From contig DATAZE010000026.1 of assembly GCA_036272195.1 (NCBI GenBank), positions 20,679-84,678 of the forward strand: a stretch of 64,000 bases of DNA, given 5' to 3'. The notes under the pieces were generated by a model. That model searched no databases. It was given only the letters and a program-made list of their open reading frames with translations, and was not told where the DNA came from. This document shows positions 46,410 through 54,947 of the stretch, piece by piece. Made by a program: the position numbers and the translations under genes. Numbering within the stretch: the first letter of the stretch is position 1; each line of letters starts with the position of its first letter. The stretch comes from DASXHY01 sp036272195. Lineage in GTDB: Bacteria; Verrucomicrobiota; Verrucomicrobiia; Limisphaerales; DASXHY01.

Positions 46410-46634
46410 ATGCGGAGGACATTTGAGAGTTTGGGCGGCAGACAGCTCGCGCCAGGTCGAGCCGCGAGCAAGTGCGGAGGCTTGTTTTTTTATGTTTCGA
46501 GAGAGCTTTTGTGTATGACAACCTGGTGGCCTAACAAATCGCTGCAGCCAACGCGGGGCGACGCTCTCGGTTCATCGAGAAGCCGCAGGTTGTTTTGTGT
46601 CGCAGTTCCCGCGTGGCTGAGCTCTAGTCGTTAG
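46410..46634 (+). CDS. integron cassette 4: short doubtful ORF
   Basis: An ATG frame of 74 codons starts MRRTFESLGGRQLAPGRAAS and runs on through attC4. Only about 40 codons are cassette-specific. The neighbouring cassette 5 has the same sequence but a different T-run length shifts its frame, so protein coding is not well supported. The cassette may be non-coding or decayed. Confidence 0.35.
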   Translation: MRRTFESLGGRQLAPGRAASKCGGLFFYVSRELLCMTTWWPNKSLQPTRGDALGSSRSRRLFCVAVPAWLSSSR

Positions 46635-46636
46635 GC
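46529..46636 (+). other. attC4 recombination site (108 bp)
   Basis: Cores GCCTAAC (46529-46535) and GTTAGGC (46630-46636) with the same inner arms as attC3. It separates two near-identical cassettes. Confidence 0.92.
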
Positions 46637-46679
46637 CACTTGGCGCGTTTGGATTTTGCGGAGATTCAGTTTACTTTTG

Positions 46680-46790
46680 ATGCGGAGGACATTTGAAAGT
46701 TTGGGCGGCAGACAGCTCGCGCCAGGTCGAGCCGCGAGCAAGTGCGGAGGCTTGTTTTTTATCATGTTTCGAGAGAGCTTTTGTGTATGA
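46680..46790 (+). CDS. integron cassette 5: 36-residue doubtful ORF, duplicate of cassette 4
   Basis: The ATG frame starts with the same 27 residues as the cassette 4 frame (MRRTFESLGG...) and then diverges after the T run, stopping at 46790 before attC5. The whole cassette body 46637-46800 is a near-duplicate of 46367-46528. Function unknown; it may not be translated. Confidence 0.3.
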   Translation: MRRTFESLGGRQLAPGRAASKCGGLFFIMFRESFCV

Positions 46791-46800
46791 CAACCTTGTG

Positions 46801-46899
46801 GCCTAACAAATCGCTGCAGCCAACGCCGGGTGGCGCGGGCAGTTCCGCTTTCGCGGGCTACGTCACTAGTCCGGCGTGGCTGAGCTCTAGACGTTAGGC
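46801..46899 (+). other. attC5 recombination site (99 bp)
   Basis: Cores GCCTAAC (46801-46807) and GTTAGGC (46893-46899). Its length and central sequence match attC1 rather than the neighbouring attC3/attC4. Confidence 0.93.
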
Positions 46900-46912
46900 G
46901 GCTTCGCACACC

Positions 46913-47218
46913 ATGAGCACACCTACACCCAAAAAGACGGAGATGGAGGTTTTCTCGGAGGCCACGAACTTCCCAGTCGTTCGCTTTCCTGGTCGTAGCT
47001 TTCCCGGCTCATTGATTCAGGGCGACTCGCTCAGCATCATTTATCAGCTCGCCACAGCCATTCGCGGACGCGCCAAGAAGATAGGTGACTCGGACTTAGC
47101 TGATGACGCACAGGAATTGCACGAGTTGTTGTGGACGCGTTTGCGCATTTACGAGGAGACGCTGGCTGCTCACGGTATTGAGTTGCCCTATAGCGGCCCG
47201 TTGACTACCAAGAGATGA
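46913..47218 (+). CDS. integron cassette 6: conserved small soluble protein
   Basis: This 101-residue protein begins 14 bases after the attC5 right core. The central block MEVFSEATNFPVVRFPGRSFPGSLIQGDSL resembles a small family of unknown function that I recall from other bacteria (DUF6959-like); the match is from memory. The rest is helical (ATAIRGRAKKIGDSDLADDAQELHELL). No catalytic motif is visible. Its attC is missing or reduced to a GCCTAAA remnant at 47233-47239, where the recombinase gene begins to overlap. Confidence 0.82.
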   Translation: MSTPTPKKTEMEVFSEATNFPVVRFPGRSFPGSLIQGDSLSIIYQLATAIRGRAKKIGDSDLADDAQELHELLWTRLRIYEETLAAHGIELPYSGPLTTKR

Positions 47219-47235
47219 GATGACATCCACGCCGC

Positions 47236-48726
47236 CTAAAGCTGCGCTTGATTTTTACACAGTTCTTCAGAAGTGGGCAGATACGAGAGCGTTATGTCGA
47301 TTTCGCCCTGCCCAATGACGATCTTTTCGCACACCGCTTCGGCGATTTTGCGGCGGTCATCGAGAGGCAAGGACGGCCAGCGCTGGTAGAGTGAATCCGC
47401 CTCCGCTCTCACGTCCTCGGCTGAAATCCGGTTCACCTTCATAAGGTCCATCTCGGCCTGGAGCTTGGGCAGTTCGGCCTGCAGCTGATTCAGCCGTTCC
47501 TCGGCCGGTTTGTAGAAGTCGCCGAATCCCTGCGGCGTGATGTGGCCTTCGACATACAGCCGATGCGTCTGCTTCATTTCCTCCCGAATCTTCTGGATGG
47601 CCTGTTCGTGCGTGGCAATCAGCGCTTCCTTGTCCCTCACGGTCTGTTCCGCTTGCGACAGATACACATTCATCCGTTCGGGCTTAGCGAAGAACGCCTT
47701 GACCTGCTGATGGAACACTTTTTCGAGGTCGGCGATGGGAATCTTGTTGTTGCACGCGCGGCAGAGGTATTTGGGTGAATCGGTGCGGGCATACATCTTT
47801 CCACCGCATTTGCACCACGCGAGTTTGCTGAACGTCTGGGCGGGAAGTCGTCCCGGCTTCTTCCATCCCTTGGCCTGTTCCTCCATGATTTGGTTCACCT
47901 GAAACCACAGTTCGTCGGACACGATTCGGGGACAATTCACCCGTCCCCATTCCGATTCCGGTTTCGGAACGTGTTCCCATGGGCCAACGCGCTTCTTCCT
48001 ATTGAAGATATACACGCCTTTGGCCGATTCATCGGTGAGGATGTCCACGATCTGCGTATGCTTCCACAGGCAGTTCTTGCGCGTGCGGTATCCCTTCTCG
48101 TTTAACAGGCGCGCTACCGTCTGTTTCCGGCGATGCGCCAGAAACCATTCATACGCCTGCAGGCGGATCGGCGCTTCGTCGGGGTGCAATACCATTTCTC
48201 CGTCGTCGACCTTATAGCCATACGGCACGTTTCGATTGAGAAGCTTGCCAAGCTTGGCGCGGGTGGCAAATGAGGCTTTGATGCGGTCGGTGGTTTCTTC
48301 CCGTTCCCACTGGCCCATGGCGGCAAGCAGGGTGAAGAAGAAACGTCCGCTGGGCGTCGAGGTGTCAATGTTCTCGTGCAGGGAGATCAAATCGGCATTG
48401 AGCAGGCGGAACTCATCGGCCAATTCAAGGAGCTCGCGGGTGTTGCGGGCAAGCCGGGCGAGCTTTGAGAAAATGAGGCCGCTTACGTGACCGCGCTTAA
48501 TATCGGCGAGCATCTTCCTGCAGAGCGGGTGGTCTTTGATGGTCTTGCCGCTCCAGCCTTTCAAACCGGCAAGGTCATACAGCTCCACCACGGTCCACCC
48601 TTTGGCGGTGGCGTAGGCGCGGGCGCGGGCTTCGTGGATTTCGGGGGAGTCACCTTTGGCCTGGTCTTCTGTGGAAACGCGAATCCAGATGCCGACGCGT
48701 TTGTTCAAGAGACTATTGTCCTTCAT
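47236..48726 (-). CDS. large serine recombinase
   Basis: This 496-residue site-specific recombinase is of the resolvase/integrase type. The catalytic domain has the nucleophile Ser18 in IRVSTEDQ, SGLIFSKLARLARNTREL and FFFTLLAAMGQWEREETTDRIK. The recombinase domain (VPYGYKVDDGEMVLHPDEA...IVDILTDESAKGVY) and a zinc beta-ribbon (CKCGGKMYART...CRAC) follow, then a coiled coil. Such enzymes integrate and excise mobile elements. Its stop lies at the end of the cassette array, and a small HTH gene diverges upstream with an operator-like dyad between, suggesting it is the integrase of an element reaching rightward. Confidence 0.94.
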   Translation of the reverse strand: MKDNSLLNKRVGIWIRVSTEDQAKGDSPEIHEARARAYATAKGWTVVELYDLAGLKGWSGKTIKDHPLCRKMLADIKRGHVSGLIFSKLARLARNTRELLELADEFRLLNADLISLHENIDTSTPSGRFFFTLLAAMGQWEREETTDRIKASFATRAKLGKLLNRNVPYGYKVDDGEMVLHPDEAPIRLQAYEWFLAHRRKQTVARLLNEKGYRTRKNCLWKHTQIVDILTDESAKGVYIFNRKKRVGPWEHVPKPESEWGRVNCPRIVSDELWFQVNQIMEEQAKGWKKPGRLPAQTFSKLAWCKCGGKMYARTDSPKYLCRACNNKIPIADLEKVFHQQVKAFFAKPERMNVYLSQAEQTVRDKEALIATHEQAIQKIREEMKQTHRLYVEGHITPQGFGDFYKPAEERLNQLQAELPKLQAEMDLMKVNRISAEDVRAEADSLYQRWPSLPLDDRRKIAEAVCEKIVIGQGEIDITLSYLPTSEELCKNQAQL

Positions 48727-48773
48727 AGCACTATTTCATGCCAAAAAGCGAGGCGGGTCGCAAGATAAAAGTG

Positions 48774-48788
48774 TATTCAAATTGAATA
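48774..48788. promoter_or_regulatory. perfect 15-bp dyad between recombinase and HTH gene
   Basis: TATTCAAATTGAATA has 7-base arms around one base. It stands 20 bases before the HTH start and 47 bases before the recombinase start, an ideal place for an autoregulatory operator. Confidence 0.55.
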
Positions 48789-48808
48789 TATTTTGCTAAA
48801 AACTTCCC

Positions 48809-49045
48809 ATGCGTTTAAAACAAGTTCTGACTGAAAAAGATTTGGCGACTCTCGCAAAGCGGTTTCGCAGAGAGGCAGGGAAGAAGCGAGCGCAGGCTGC
48901 GCGGGAAATGGGCGTGGCGCAAACATCTATTTTCAACGCGGAGGAAACTCCGGGACAAAGCCTGACGAAACTACGCATGAGGCTCATTGAAACGTATTCG
49001 CCGTTCAAAGTGGTCGGGCCGATATTTCTCCTGAAACGTAAATAG
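48809..49045 (+). CDS. small XRE-like helix-turn-helix protein
   Basis: This 78-residue protein has a helix-turn-helix of the phage-repressor type (KRAQAAREMGVAQTSIFNAEE) followed by LRMRLIETYSPFKVVGP. It diverges from the serine recombinase gene and abuts the stop of the TraD-like gene. It probably represses its own and the recombinase promoter through the nearby dyad. Confidence 0.8.
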   Translation: MRLKQVLTEKDLATLAKRFRREAGKKRAQAAREMGVAQTSIFNAEETPGQSLTKLRMRLIETYSPFKVVGPIFLLKRK

Positions 49046-52000
49046 CTACTTCTTTTTCTTCCTCATTGCTTCCGAAAGCAGACGATGGGCGATGTCTTCC
49101 TTCTGCTTCAATTCTTCGGGCGAAAGGTCCGGGGCGGTGAGTTTGACCTTGTAGCCGCCATATTGAGTCTCCATCGGCGGCGCTACCGGTGGTTTCAAGC
49201 TTTTCAAATACGCGATGAACGGATCGGGCTGGAAATATCTCACTCCGGCTCCCGATTCCGCGCCAAGGCTGCCGGACACGGCGGCGGCGATCTTCTTCAA
49301 ACGCTCATCGTCCAGGCAAATCACCACCACGTTGGTAAGCTCGGCCTTTAGACACTTGACGACGTTGCCGACTTCATGGTCAATAGTCGTTGTTATGGAG
49401 ATTTCGCACGCGATACTTTGCTCCGCGCGTTCCAGCCACAAATCCACGCTGCCCTGCCCGTCAAGAATCTGCTTTTCAATCACGCTATGAAAGCCGAGTT
49501 CTTCTGCCGCCTTTTTGATGCGTTGCTGAATGGCCTGATGCTGCGCCCCGCCCCGCCCCATGTCGCGCGGCGGTTCTGGCTTGGCGGGAACGTTTACAAC
49601 CAACGGCAGCTCGGGTTTTTTCTTTTCCGAAACCGTGTCCTTCGGAACTTCAGCGGCTTTCGGCGATTCCGAAGCCAGTGGAACTGGCGGCGGTTTGAAT
49701 GCTACCGGCTGAACCGGCGGGGAACTGGCAGACTCGGCTGGCGGTGGCGTCGTTCTGGACTTTGCCAGCATTGCTTCAACCTCCGATCGCGGCGTGCCAT
49801 ACTTTTTCCTCGAAACCGTAACCACTTCATCCCGTCGCGTTCTTGCAATGCCTGCATCTGCCGGTGCAGGAAGCGGCACGCTCAAATTGAAATCGAAATC
49901 ACTCCGTTCCACGCGGCAGACCGCTTGCCCCGCGGAGAGATTCCGCAAATCCTTCGCTTCGAAATGTGAAAAGCCATCTGCCAGCTTCTTCGCGTCGTCA
50001 TCGCCGACACGGAACACAATCCGGGTGTATGGATGCGACATGACGGCGCTCGCCACTTCCTTGTTGCGCTCCAACTGGTGCAACTCGTGATGCGCGAGTG
50101 TGAGGCCAAGGCGATACTTTCGCGCCCCTGAAAGAATCTCGGCCATTGAGGGTGTGATGAAGTTTGCGAACTCGTCGATGTATAGCCAGAAATCACGGCG
50201 CGAAGATACTTGCTGCGCCTGTCGGCTCATTGCGATCTGCTGGAACTTAGATATGAGGACAGTTCCAAGAAGATGCGAGTTTTCTTTCCCCAACAATCCC
50301 TCGGGTAGCTTTGCCAAAAAGATTTTGCCGCTATCCATGATGTGCGCGAAGTCCAACTTGTTTTCTGGTTGCGATACCATGAGACGGATCGGCTTTTTGG
50401 CGAGGAAGGTGTCCAACCGCGTGAGAATAGAGCCGATGGATTTATTGCCTGAGAGATGCGGGAAACTCTTTTCCCAATAATACACGACTTCGGAATCGCG
50501 GACGGATTTGAGGAAATCGTTGCGAAACGGCTTCTCGATGAGGAATCGGCGCAGGTCGGCAATGGTGCCGGTGCGGTCGTTTTCCAAGAACGCCAAAATG
50601 GCGTTCTGCAACACACTGTTCATTTGGTCGCCCCAGGAACTGGAAAGCCGTTCAAAGACGGCAACCAAATCAGAGGCCAGGAGATTTTTTTCCAGTTCTG
50701 AATGAGCGGAAAGAATGTTGAATCCAACTGAATACTCCGGGTCGGAAGGGTCTACCAAAACAACATCATCAACGCGCTCTGGCGGAATGATGCCGCAAAT
50801 GCGGTCGATCAAATCACCGTGCGGATCGAGCACTGCCACACCTTCACCGTTTTCAATATCCTGCTGAATGAGGTTGAAAAGCAGCGTGGATTTGCCTGTG
50901 CCACTTGCCCCAATGATATGAGCGTGCCGGGTGCGCTGCTCTGCTGTAAGCTGAACGGCTCCGGTTTCACCCGCGTGCTCATTGTTGCCCAGTAATATGC
51001 CTGTGGACTGCCGGACAATTCCCGGCGCTGGTTTGGTTTTGCCGGTCTGCCGGACAAACGAGGGCAAACGGACAGCAGTTGTCGGGATGTGGACAAAACC
51101 CATCAACTCGTCACTGTTCAATATCATCCCTGTGCGCCGCGACTGACGCGCCAATACGTCCTCGATGTGCTCGGCAAGATGATATCCCTCGTTTTTGAGG
51201 GGAATGAGTTCATTTCCGTTCGGATGGTCAAATACGCTGAGCGACCCGGCGAGGTCTTGGGCGAGTTGAAGTGAGCGGTCAAATGTTTCTGTGGAAACGA
51301 GAATGCGAACAATTGCAGCAAAGAGCGGCCGCGCAACTTTCTTTTCTGCCGCGCCCGCAAGTTCTGGTTTATTCAGGAAATATGGTTTTCCATCTGAATG
51401 CGTCACGGAACGGACGATGCTTTCCGGCCATTCCTCTGACACTGGCTGAAACAAAACTTGGAACAATCCAAGTTCGCCGGGCTGCAACGCTGATAACGCC
51501 CCAACGATCCCGATGAAGGGATCAATCTTGCCGCTCGCAAGCGGCAGCATGAATTCACGGGCCAGCCCGAATTCAACCGCCAACAATTCGTCGCCGATTG
51601 TCTGCTCCCATGCCTTTTCCAACACCGAATTGGCGGGAACGAACACCGCCTCGGGAAAGAATGACTGCAACTGGCGGGATAGGAGGGGCGCGTCCTTGGG
51701 GTGAGCAGCGAATTGAGTTGTGACTTTTTTGTGCGTCCCCAAAAGCTCAAAGGCAAGCGGCTCACGGCACATTGAGAGGTTCAACAAAAATTGCTCAAAA
51801 GCGTCTTTGGAAATATCGAGTTTGTCGGGGAGCGACGCTTGAAATTCGACCAACGGATCGCGGATAAGTGAAATCGGCTCAGGTTCTTCCTCATCCTGCG
51901 GAATGACGGGTGGAACGGGCGGCGGGGCCGTGGCTTTTTTCCAGAGCGAACTTAAAAATGTGGGCCTTCGCCCATCGTCAACAACAGGTGCTTCAGGCAG

Positions 52001-52126
52001 CGCGTGATTATCAAATCGGACAAATGGCGGCTCGGGATATATGGGTTCGTCGTACAGTTTCCAGCCGCGTCCCCGCTGTTCCCATTTGTAAAACCGTTCC
52101 GAAACTTGTTCGTGAATGGTTGCCAT
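49046..52126 (-). CDS. VirD4/TraD-like DNA-transfer ATPase with C-terminal nuclease-like domain
   Basis: This is a 1026-residue protein. Residues 1-390 are a family-specific N-terminal region with no obvious membrane helices. The motor domain has Walker A GASGTGKST at 406-413, AVLDPHGDLIDRI, and Walker B DFWLYIDEFANF, as in HerA/TraD-type coupling ATPases. A proline-rich linker (about 780-860) leads to a C-terminal domain (GSVDLWLERAEQSIACEIS...NVVVICLDDERLKKIA) that resembles the PD-(D/E)xK nuclease fold. It would pump DNA at the membrane, perhaps with the 52130-52909 protein encoded 3 bases upstream. No other transfer genes are in the window. Confidence 0.83.
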   Translation of the reverse strand: MATIHEQVSERFYKWEQRGRGWKLYDEPIYPEPPFVRFDNHALPEAPVVDDGRRPTFLSSLWKKATAPPPVPPVIPQDEEEPEPISLIRDPLVEFQASLPDKLDISKDAFEQFLLNLSMCREPLAFELLGTHKKVTTQFAAHPKDAPLLSRQLQSFFPEAVFVPANSVLEKAWEQTIGDELLAVEFGLAREFMLPLASGKIDPFIGIVGALSALQPGELGLFQVLFQPVSEEWPESIVRSVTHSDGKPYFLNKPELAGAAEKKVARPLFAAIVRILVSTETFDRSLQLAQDLAGSLSVFDHPNGNELIPLKNEGYHLAEHIEDVLARQSRRTGMILNSDELMGFVHIPTTAVRLPSFVRQTGKTKPAPGIVRQSTGILLGNNEHAGETGAVQLTAEQRTRHAHIIGASGTGKSTLLFNLIQQDIENGEGVAVLDPHGDLIDRICGIIPPERVDDVVLVDPSDPEYSVGFNILSAHSELEKNLLASDLVAVFERLSSSWGDQMNSVLQNAILAFLENDRTGTIADLRRFLIEKPFRNDFLKSVRDSEVVYYWEKSFPHLSGNKSIGSILTRLDTFLAKKPIRLMVSQPENKLDFAHIMDSGKIFLAKLPEGLLGKENSHLLGTVLISKFQQIAMSRQAQQVSSRRDFWLYIDEFANFITPSMAEILSGARKYRLGLTLAHHELHQLERNKEVASAVMSHPYTRIVFRVGDDDAKKLADGFSHFEAKDLRNLSAGQAVCRVERSDFDFNLSVPLPAPADAGIARTRRDEVVTVSRKKYGTPRSEVEAMLAKSRTTPPPAESASSPPVQPVAFKPPPVPLASESPKAAEVPKDTVSEKKKPELPLVVNVPAKPEPPRDMGRGGAQHQAIQQRIKKAAEELGFHSVIEKQILDGQGSVDLWLERAEQSIACEISITTTIDHEVGNVVKCLKAELTNVVVICLDDERLKKIAAAVSGSLGAESGAGVRYFQPDPFIAYLKSLKPPVAPPMETQYGGYKVKLTAPDLSPEELKQKEDIAHRLLSEAMRKKKK

Positions 52127-52129
52127 GCC

Positions 52130-52909
52130 TCATTCTGTCCCTGGCTTCGGTCGTATCGGTTTGTATAGCTCGCCGAAAATTGGCGCGAACTCATACTGCT
52201 GCACCAATTTTGTGCCTTTGGCCGCTGTGATTTCCTCCGCAACCGCCTTGACGATCTCTGGAATCTTTTTGAGGTAGATAGCCCGTGTGTCAGTGCGGTA
52301 ATAGGTGTCAGCACGGAACCACGATTCATAGATGGTCGCCAAGCCGGGGATTTTGAGAAGCAGCGTGTCGAGATCGGCAAAGGCGGCTGTGGCTACGTTT
52401 CGCATGACCGCGACCAGAGCGAAAATGAGGGTGATTTCCGCTATCGAGGCAAACATGATGCCGAGAGGTCGGACAAGGAGTGCCCCGATAAAGTTGAAAA
52501 AAAACAGGGCTGCGAGAATGTGCCAGAGTCTAATTAGCGCCGGAACATACACAACTCGGCACGAATAGAAATAGCCAATGCCAAAGGGTGCTGCACAGGT
52601 GTATACGGCAAGCCGCTCACGGAAGAAACGAAGATAGATTCGCTTCTCAGACAAGAGCCCGCCTTCGACAAATTCTTCACGAGAAATCTGTAAACCGGGA
52701 ACTTTTCGAACCTCCAACTCATTTGCGACGGCGTCGTAAAACTCCTGCGGGGGATATGCTAGCTTGTCGTGAAATGCCATCCAGTAGTCGAGAACCTCGC
52801 CCTTCTTATTCTCGAACCCGAAGACAAAATCGAATAGCTCGCGCAGACGCTCGCCCTTTTTAGACTTGAACTCCTGTTCGCCCATAGTCAAGTATTCCGG
52901 CGGCATCAT
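52130..52909 (-). CDS. membrane protein upstream of the TraD-like ATPase
   Basis: This is about 259 residues. Two to three membrane helices lie in the middle (PALIRLWHILAALFFFNFIGALLV, IMFASIAEITLIFALVAVM), flanked by soluble ends. It ends 3 bases before the ATPase gene, so they are cotranscribed. It may supply the membrane anchor that the ATPase lacks. The frame is open to a TTG at 52933; the ATGs at 52909/52906 or 52885 are likelier starts. No family recognised. Confidence 0.75.
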   Translation of the reverse strand: MMPPEYLTMGEQEFKSKKGERLRELFDFVFGFENKKGEVLDYWMAFHDKLAYPPQEFYDAVANELEVRKVPGLQISREEFVEGGLLSEKRIYLRFFRERLAVYTCAAPFGIGYFYSCRVVYVPALIRLWHILAALFFFNFIGALLVRPLGIMFASIAEITLIFALVAVMRNVATAAFADLDTLLLKIPGLATIYESWFRADTYYRTDTRAIYLKKIPEIVKAVAEEITAAKGTKLVQQYEFAPIFGELYKPIRPKPGTE

Positions 52910-52964
52910 GTAGTGAGGCGGGTTTCTGGTCAACGTGAAAACGTCGGACGGGTTTGGGAACTAT

Positions 52965-54794
52965 ATGAAAGAATCTGGCACCTCCGAAAGTCGCACTCGG
53001 TATTTCTTCCGCGTGCTTCGTCCATTGTTCTACTGGTTCCTGTTCGTCCTCATCCTGTTCGGCATTCGCACGCATCAGCGCCTCATGGACAAAACGCGAC
53101 TCTATTTCGATCTCACTTTGGACGGAAGAAAAGAACGATACGCGCAATCTATTCTGGACGCCGGGGACACGCCGTTCGGCGCTACGGCCGCGTTCGACGG
53201 AAAACTAATTCTGACTGGTGGCAAAATTCCCATTGGTCGGCATATCTTCACGATCACGCATCCGAAAACAGTTCCATTTTCCACGAACCTGTTCATCTGG
53301 TATGGAGCACACGACTTCGGAATGATTGATTTGAAACGGGCGAAAGGCACCTTGGCGGTCACTGCCACTCTTCCCGCGCCACTTCTGTTTATCCACGGCT
53401 CAGAATATGGCGTGACACTCACCAATAGTCCCGGCACTACGCTTGTCGTTCCGACAGATACGTACGATGTCACCGCGCAATATCCGCATTGGAAATGGCA
53501 TCAACAGGTTCAAGTGGTTGAGGGCATTTCATCCCCATTAACAATTGCTCCGAAATTCGGCGTGCTTGAACTCTCCTGCAATCAAAGCGGAGCCACGTAT
53601 CAGCTTTCGGATGTGAATGGCAATTTCATGCAATCGGGCGATCTTCCAGCGTCAGTCTCGGATTTGCCAGAAGGGACCTATAAGCTGATTTCGTGGCACC
53701 ACACCCATAAGTGGCAGGAACAAACATATGTCCGGGCCGGAAATATCAATACGGTGCCCGTGAGTTTTCAATATGGAACCGCGGTTCTTGAAAGCACGCC
53801 GCCCGGTGCGGCGGTGTTTGATCCGAACGGCTTGGAAAGGGGTGTCACGCCACTCACGCTTTCAGAACTGCAACCGGGAACGTGGAAATTCAACCTGCAA
53901 CTGTATAACTTCGAACCCGCAACGATGACATTTTCAATTGCTGGGAACCAAACCAATGCCTTCCATACGAATTTAGTCAGCCAATCATATACCGGCGCTA
54001 TGCGTGCGGCGCGGCGGTTCATGAATGAGGGCAAATATGACGAGGCTGCACAATCCCTCACGGACGCCTTGCGCGTTGAATCCGGCGATGAGGCCGCAAT
54101 ATCCCTGCAAAAAGAAGCGATGGGTTTGGGCTGCATGGCCCGCGCTGAAAGTTTCGGCAGGCAGGGCGACTACATTGCCGGAATCACAGAGCTAGAAAAG
54201 GCGCTGAAAGCCCTGCCTGACAATGACCGAGCCAAACAAATGCTCGTTGACTTCAAAGGACTCGAGCCGGAGCAAATCGAACGGATGCAGGTGGAGCGGT
54301 TGAATCACGGCAAACAGATTTTCGAGAGTATCATCAAGGAGAGATACCCGGATGGCGACCTGTTTAAAACCCACGAGATAAAAACGTCAAAGCCGCTAAA
54401 GGAAATCGAATTACCCCTGCTTCACGCGCTCAAAGTCGAACCTCTCAAATTGAACGTGACAAAGTATAATGATGGGACTGACTTATTCGCAATCGAAGCG
54501 GTTCAGGAATTTAGCACGGTGCTGGCGACGAGTGCTGGCCGTCGGCAGCTTGTGATGGTCGGCGCTCAGACGAAAGAGGATGAGACGCAGATTTTGTTCA
54601 AGGTGCTGGAATACAAAGTTGAGGCCAAAGAGAAATTCAGCATCGGAAATTGGATCGGTGCGCCTGCGGGCGTTAATTACGTTCCTATTCGGGCGACGGG
54701 AGAAACAAATAAATTTCAACTGAGGTTAGCCGAAGGTGTATCAAATGTGACTGCAATCGTTCGGGGTGTGATCGGTCAAGACGGAGAGAAATAG
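52965..54794 (+). CDS. PEGA-domain protein with TPR-like repeats, membrane anchored
   Basis: This is a 609-residue protein. One membrane helix lies near residues 16-34 (RPLFYWFLFVLILFGI). Beta-rich regions follow, including a PEGA domain (GTAVLESTPPGAAVFDPNGLERGVTPLTLSELQPGTWKFNL). Two TPR-like helical pairs come next (MNEGKYDEAAQSLTDALRVESGDEAA, RQGDYIAGITELEKALKALPDNDRA). It should face the periplasm. The ATG at 52965 has GGGAA upstream. It diverges from the membrane protein/TraD-like pair. Function unknown. Confidence 0.78.
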   Translation: MKESGTSESRTRYFFRVLRPLFYWFLFVLILFGIRTHQRLMDKTRLYFDLTLDGRKERYAQSILDAGDTPFGATAAFDGKLILTGGKIPIGRHIFTITHPKTVPFSTNLFIWYGAHDFGMIDLKRAKGTLAVTATLPAPLLFIHGSEYGVTLTNSPGTTLVVPTDTYDVTAQYPHWKWHQQVQVVEGISSPLTIAPKFGVLELSCNQSGATYQLSDVNGNFMQSGDLPASVSDLPEGTYKLISWHHTHKWQEQTYVRAGNINTVPVSFQYGTAVLESTPPGAAVFDPNGLERGVTPLTLSELQPGTWKFNLQLYNFEPATMTFSIAGNQTNAFHTNLVSQSYTGAMRAARRFMNEGKYDEAAQSLTDALRVESGDEAAISLQKEAMGLGCMARAESFGRQGDYIAGITELEKALKALPDNDRAKQMLVDFKGLEPEQIERMQVERLNHGKQIFESIIKERYPDGDLFKTHEIKTSKPLKEIELPLLHALKVEPLKLNVTKYNDGTDLFAIEAVQEFSTVLATSAGRRQLVMVGAQTKEDETQILFKVLEYKVEAKEKFSIGNWIGAPAGVNYVPIRATGETNKFQLRLAEGVSNVTAIVRGVIGQDGEK

Positions 54795-54947
54795 GGTAGC
54801 CGGCAGAGGCGCTCGGGGACGCCCCGGCGAGGTAATGGCGACCGGTTTTGAAATCCGATTACAGTCGTGTCTCGGAGAATGTCTCCAAGCAGGGAATCGC
54901 CATAGGCGCGGACACTTGCCGGTAGCTGCAAGTCTCAAGCGCGCTAT

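Noticed and set aside
45094..47220. Repeats regularly spaced like a CRISPR array
   Set aside because: The repeats are 99-108 bp, have paired inner arms and end cores of attC type, and enclose ORFs; no cas genes are present.
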